A DNA stretch of 10,563 nucleotides, taken from the NCBI GenBank assembly GCA_009779525.1, contig WREB01000019.1, forward strand, positions 1-10,563. The letters run 5' to 3'. Shown piece after piece: positions 6,968 through 10,563 of the stretch (its first letter is position 1; each line of letters opens with the position of its first letter). Source of the DNA: Defluviitaleaceae bacterium (GTDB lineage Bacteria > Bacillota_A > Clostridia > Lachnospirales > WQUN01). Below the pieces are notes generated by a model. The model did not search any database. It saw only the letters and a list, made by a program, of their open reading frames with translations, and was not told the DNA's origin. The translations under genes were made by a program, and so were the position numbers.

Positions 6968-9107
6968 GATAAGGTGGCTTAACGCGGTCCGCGTAATCGG
7001 CCTTGTTTTGGTGCTTGGCTACCATCTTTTTTATAACGCGCTCCCCGCCGGTTTTTTCGGGGTCGACGTCTTCTTCACGCTCTCGGGCTATCTGATCGTC
7101 GCGCTGATAATCGAGGAAATCAGAAAAAGCAAAAAATTCGGCGCGCTTAAATTTTTTAGAAAACGGTTCAACCGGATCGTTCCTCCCCTGTTTTTTTCGA
7201 TCGCATTCACGATCCCGCTCACGCATTTCATTTCCAACGACTTCACGATCAACGTCGCGAGGCGCGCCGCCGCTGCGATGGGTTTCGTCACCAACTGGTT
7301 CGAGATACTCACTCAGGGGAGCTACGAGGCTGAGCTGATCCCGTCGCTTTACGTGCATACGTGGTCGCTTTCGGTCGAGGTGCAGTTTTATATAATCGCG
7401 GGAATCCTTTGCCTGGTCTTCTCGCACTCCTCGCGCCTGTTCGCGAAAGACGATGGCGTTTCGCAGACCGGGATTTTCAAGCTGCTCGTCGCGGCCTTCT
7501 TTTCGGCGATCGGCCTCGCGTCGTTTTTGACGATGCGGCGCATGTTCGGCGAAGGCGGCGAGCTTTCGCCTATATATTTCAACACGCTTTCCAGGATTTT
7601 CGCGTTTTGCATAGGAGCGATTTCGGCGGTCGCGTGGGGCGTCCGCCAGAAGGAAGGCGAGACGTTCGGCTATAAGGGCGCGAATAAAAAACGTAAAATA
7701 TTTTTGATAGCGCTGACCTCCCTTGCGGCCGCCGCCGCCGCGGCGCTCGTTTTCCTTTCCGCCACGCAAAACTTCAACGAACCGTTCGTCTACCGCTACG
7801 GCTTCCTGCTCGCCTCGCTTCTAACTTCCGCGATGATTTTCGGCGCGCGCGCGCTGCACCTTCTTTTACCCGAGGGGAAAAACGAGCCGAAGGCGCTGAC
7901 TGTCGCCTCCGACCTTTCGTATTACGTGTTTTTGTTCCACTGGCCGCTTTACATAATTTTTTCCGCGCTGATCTTCAACAACACGCTTGCGGCGCTGGCC
8001 ACACTCGCTACGGCGTTCGCGGTTTCGGCGCTGTTCTTCTACGTGGTCGAGCGCGTTTTCGTTCCCGCGGGGGCGAAGGGCTGCTTCAAGCACAAGAAAA
8101 TCGCGGTCGCAATCTTTTCCGCGGCGCTTGCGGCTTCGATCGCGGCGGTCGTTCCGGTCTTCTACCGAGCGCCGGCGATCACCAGCATCGAGGTGGATTT
8201 CGCGGTCAGCTACGTTTATTACGACAAGGAGCAGCTGAGGCTCGGGATGAACGCGGAACCGATGGCGCTAAGGCTTCTGCCCGAGGAAACGTCAGAGTAT
8301 TTTCCGGATGAGGAAGCCGCTTCGCGACCAGACGAGGAGACCGCGGTCGATCACGGGGACGGCGACCCAGGCGCGGATATGCCGGGCGATACGCCCGAAA
8401 ACAATGGGCCGGACGGAAACATCGTTACCGAAGTCGATCCGGACGGCCGGGACGATACCAGTTCGGACGACGACGGTGCGCCCGACGGATCCGAAGTTAA
8501 AGCGGACGGCGACGCGGCGGCGGACGGGCAGCAGCAAACCGTACCTCCCGCGGATGGCAATAAAGGCGATCAGGCTTCGTCCGGAACGTTTTTAAACGTC
8601 CCGGGCGGCGTAACCGTAATCGGCGATTCGGTCGCGCTCGGCGCGGCGCCGACCATCCTGAGCGTAATCGAGGGCAGCTACGTAGACGCCGCGGTGTCGA
8701 GGCACATAAACGAAGGGCACAATATAATGGTGGAAATGCAGGAGAAGGGGACGCTCGGCGAATACGTAGTGATCGCGCTCGGCACGAACGGAAACAGCAG
8801 GTACGAATCGCTGATGACGCAGATAATCGAAAGCCTCGCGCCCGGAAGAAAGATGATCTTCGTGACGCCGTTCGACGGCAGGAACAACAACAACGCCAAC
8901 TGGGTTTCAAAGACGGCGGAATGGATTCGAGGCCTCCCCGCGATTTACGATTTCGTGACAGTCGCCGATTGGAACGCGCTTATCGCGGGCCAGGTCAACC
9001 TTCTCGCGGGCGACAAGGTGCACATGGGCGGAAGAAGCTCGATGAACCTATACGCGGAATGTTTGGCCGAAGCGATTAACGAGGCCTCGTCAGGGCCGGC
9101 AAAATAA
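6960..9107 (+). CDS. OatA-like membrane acyltransferase with SGNH domain
   Basis: A 715-residue protein. The N-terminal acyltransferase-3 domain (about 1-405, ten or eleven hydrophobic segments) has the conserved His22 (GYHLF), FFGVDVFFTLSGYLI, the basic segment RKRFNRIVPP, and WSLSVE with Glu140, as in OatA-type enzymes that move acetyl groups across the membrane. A final membrane segment (about 380-402) leads to an extracytoplasmic part, an Asp/Glu/Gly/Pro-rich linker (about 440-540), and a C-terminal SGNH esterase-like domain with Ser557 in VIGDSVALG, Asn610 in LGTNGN and Asp685/His688 in DKVHMG. This is the full OatA layout, which O-acetylates wall peptidoglycan or another surface polysaccharide; S. 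aureus OatA is about 600 residues, so the linker makes this one longer. ATG at 6960 is preferred over an upstream in-frame candidate at 6906 because it starts directly at the first membrane segment and gives a short overlap with the MORN gene; AGG lies nine bases upstream. The acceptor is not determinable. Confidence 0.82.
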   Translation: MTKIRWLNAVRVIGLVLVLGYHLFYNALPAGFFGVDVFFTLSGYLIVALIIEEIRKSKKFGALKFFRKRFNRIVPPLFFSIAFTIPLTHFISNDFTINVARRAAAAMGFVTNWFEILTQGSYEAELIPSLYVHTWSLSVEVQFYIIAGILCLVFSHSSRLFAKDDGVSQTGIFKLLVAAFFSAIGLASFLTMRRMFGEGGELSPIYFNTLSRIFAFCIGAISAVAWGVRQKEGETFGYKGANKKRKIFLIALTSLAAAAAAALVFLSATQNFNEPFVYRYGFLLASLLTSAMIFGARALHLLLPEGKNEPKALTVASDLSYYVFLFHWPLYIIFSALIFNNTLAALATLATAFAVSALFFYVVERVFVPAGAKGCFKHKKIAVAIFSAALAASIAAVVPVFYRAPAITSIEVDFAVSYVYYDKEQLRLGMNAEPMALRLLPEETSEYFPDEEAASRPDEETAVDHGDGDPGADMPGDTPENNGPDGNIVTEVDPDGRDDTSSDDDGAPDGSEVKADGDAAADGQQQTVPPADGNKGDQASSGTFLNVPGGVTVIGDSVALGAAPTILSVIEGSYVDAAVSRHINEGHNIMVEMQEKGTLGEYVVIALGTNGNSRYESLMTQIIESLAPGRKMIFVTPFDGRNNNNANWVSKTAEWIRGLPAIYDFVTVADWNALIAGQVNLLAGDKVHMGGRSSMNLYAECLAEAINEASSGPAK

Positions 9108-9153
9108 ACAAAGAAAACCGGGCGATATGAAATAAATTTTTCGGGGGGATCCG

Positions 9154-10563
9154 ATGTTCGCATGCGCGTTTGACTTGGGAGCGTCCGGAGGGCGCGTAAT
9201 CGTAGGCGAGTATAAAAACGGGACGCTTTCGCTTACCGAGATGCACCGCTTCGAAAACGAACCGTATACGCAGGGCGGCGTCATGTACTGGGACACCGAC
9301 CGGCTCTTTGGCGAAATGAAAACCGGGCTGAAAAAGATCGCGGCGGAAAAAATCGCGCTCGACGGAATCGGCGTCGATACGTGGGGCGTCGATTACGGAT
9401 TGCTTGACGCGAACGGAACGCTTATAGGAAAGCCGATACACTACAGGGACAAGAGGACCGACGGGTTCCCCGAACGCTCCCTGATGCCAAACGATCATAT
9501 TTATTCGCGCACCGGCAACCAGCTGCTTCATTTCAACACGATCTACCAGCTGATGGCGGACGCCGAAATGCGCCCGGACATCTTGGAAGCGGCGGCCGAC
9601 TTGCTTTTCATGCCCGATCTGTTCGCGTATCTGTTCACCGGAAAGAAGATTAACGAGTACACGATCGCAAGCACGTCGCAGCTCCTCGACGCGAACGCGA
9701 GGGACTGGGATTACGGGCTTATCGATTCGCTGCCCGGCAAAAACCTTGGCCGGCTGTTTAAAAAGATTACGTCCCCATGCAAAATAATCGGGCCGCCGCT
9801 TCGCTCGATTATCGACGAAACCGGGATCAATCCTTCGGCCAAGTTCGTCGCGACGGGTTCGCACGACACCGCCTCGGCGGTGGCCGGAACGCCCCTCGTC
9901 CGCGGAGCGCCTTCGGCGTACCTTAGCTGCGGGACCTGGTCGCTTTTAGGCGTGGAGCTTGACGGGCCGCTTATTAACGCCGATTCGTTCAAGAAAAATT
10001 TCACAAACGAAGGCGGGTTAGACGGAAAGATACGGTTTTTAAAAAACATAAACGGGCTCTGGTTGATACAGCAGCTTTTGAAAAGCCACAACGCGGCCTT
10101 GCGCGACGGCGAAAAAATCGGCTACGCTGAACTTAGGCGCGAAGCCGAATGTGCGAAGCGAAGGCATTTTTGCGTCGCGCCGAACGACCCGGCGTTCAAC
10201 AATCCGCCCGACATGGCGGAAAGCGTCAGGGATTACTGCGCGCGCGCGAACCAGGGCTCAATTGAGACGATCGGCGAGGCCGCGCTCGCGGTTTACAACG
10301 GGCTGGCCGGCGAATACGCCTCGACGCTTGCCGACCTCGAGGGGTTGGCCGGCGCGAAAGTGGATTCGCTGCATATGGTCGGCGGCGGCGTCCGCGACGC
10401 GTTCCTTTGCAAGAAAGCCGCGGAGGCGACCGGAAGGCGCGTTACGGCGGGGCCAATCGAGGCGTCCGCGCTCGGAAACATTATCGCGCAGCTGATCGGG
10501 CTCGGCGCGGTCAGGGACTTGTGGGAGGGGCGCGAAATAATCGGCCGCTCGTTCAAGCCGGAA
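9154..10563 (+). CDS. rhaB: Rhamnulokinase, 3' end cut by window edge
   Basis: An open frame of 470 codons with no stop before the window ends; the family is about 480-490 residues, so only the last few are missing. It belongs to the FGGY carbohydrate kinases and phosphorylates L-rhamnulose at O1 with ATP. Recognisable segments: FDLGASGGRV (6-15, first phosphate loop, characteristic of rhamnulokinases), GVDTWGVDYGLLD (about 71-83), the catalytic Asp238 in TGSHDTASA, SCGTWSLLGVE, NEGG, and the ATP-site loop VGGGVRDAFLC (near 409-419) followed by GPIEASALGNI. The GGGGGG ribosome site at 9143-9148 lies five bases before ATG. It follows the acyltransferase by 46 bases with no terminator seen, so it may be co-transcribed, although a local promoter in the AT-rich stretch 9128-9140 cannot be excluded. 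It would feed rhamnulose-1-phosphate to the aldolase encoded in this window; rhaA may lie to the right. Confidence 0.88.
   Translation, partial: MFACAFDLGASGGRVIVGEYKNGTLSLTEMHRFENEPYTQGGVMYWDTDRLFGEMKTGLKKIAAEKIALDGIGVDTWGVDYGLLDANGTLIGKPIHYRDKRTDGFPERSLMPNDHIYSRTGNQLLHFNTIYQLMADAEMRPDILEAAADLLFMPDLFAYLFTGKKINEYTIASTSQLLDANARDWDYGLIDSLPGKNLGRLFKKITSPCKIIGPPLRSIIDETGINPSAKFVATGSHDTASAVAGTPLVRGAPSAYLSCGTWSLLGVELDGPLINADSFKKNFTNEGGLDGKIRFLKNINGLWLIQQLLKSHNAALRDGEKIGYAELRREAECAKRRHFCVAPNDPAFNNPPDMAESVRDYCARANQGSIETIGEAALAVYNGLAGEYASTLADLEGLAGAKVDSLHMVGGGVRDAFLCKKAAEATGRRVTAGPIEASALGNIIAQLIGLGAVRDLWEGREIIGRSFKPE

Noticed and set aside
6951..7769. 272-codon open frame on the minus strand opposite the acyltransferase
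   Set aside because: Arg/Glu/Lys-rich composition typical of an antisense shadow of GC-rich coding DNA; the plus strand has a clear domain match.
9076..9864. 262-codon minus-strand open frame opposite the start of rhaB
   Set aside because: No recognisable motifs; lies across the unambiguous rhamnulokinase N-terminal half and is a shadow of it.

Overview
The window is 10.6 kb of fairly GC-rich bacterial DNA, densely packed with genes. The coding style (strong AGGAG-type ribosome binding sites, some TTG starts, short gene overlaps, an OatA-like wall O-acyltransferase, a BtrH/C39-like protein) suggests a Gram-positive, clostridia-like anaerobe, possibly from a metagenome assembly. This placement is an inference; the window has no rRNA or marker gene to test it.

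Layout. (1) Positions 28-1092 (+): a conserved but uncharacterised BtrH N-terminal/C39-like protein. It converges, across a 97-base gap, on a minus-strand block. (2) Minus-strand block, transcribed from about 5.6 kb down to 1.2 kb: a fused class II aldolase/short-chain dehydrogenase of the rhamnulose-1-phosphate aldolase + lactaldehyde dehydrogenase type, then a PHP-domain metal hydrolase overlapping it by ATGA, then a P-loop NTPase/kinase-like protein 43 bases further on. (3) A 115-base divergent intergenic region containing a perfect 16-bp palindrome, GCTATAATATTATAGC, which puts a TATAAT box on each strand back to back. (4) Plus-strand block from 5694 to the window edge: a stand-alone class II (fuculose-1-phosphate type) aldolase, a membrane-anchored MORN-repeat protein, an OatA-like membrane acyltransferase with an acidic linker and SGNH domain, and a rhamnulokinase (rhaB) cut by the right edge a few residues before its expected end.

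How the genes fit together. RhaB would phosphorylate L-rhamnulose. The fused enzyme would cleave rhamnulose-1-phosphate to DHAP and L-lactaldehyde and oxidise the aldehyde to lactate. The second aldolase could serve L-fuculose-1-phosphate or a similar sugar phosphate. This makes a divergent 6-deoxyhexose (rhamnose/fucose) catabolic locus. The isomerase, transporter and regulator are not in the window. The unusual part is that a MORN protein and an envelope O-acyltransferase sit between the aldolase and rhaB with overlapping reading frames, and that a PHP hydrolase is translationally coupled to the aldolase/dehydrogenase. No mobile element, CRISPR array, tRNA or rRNA was seen.
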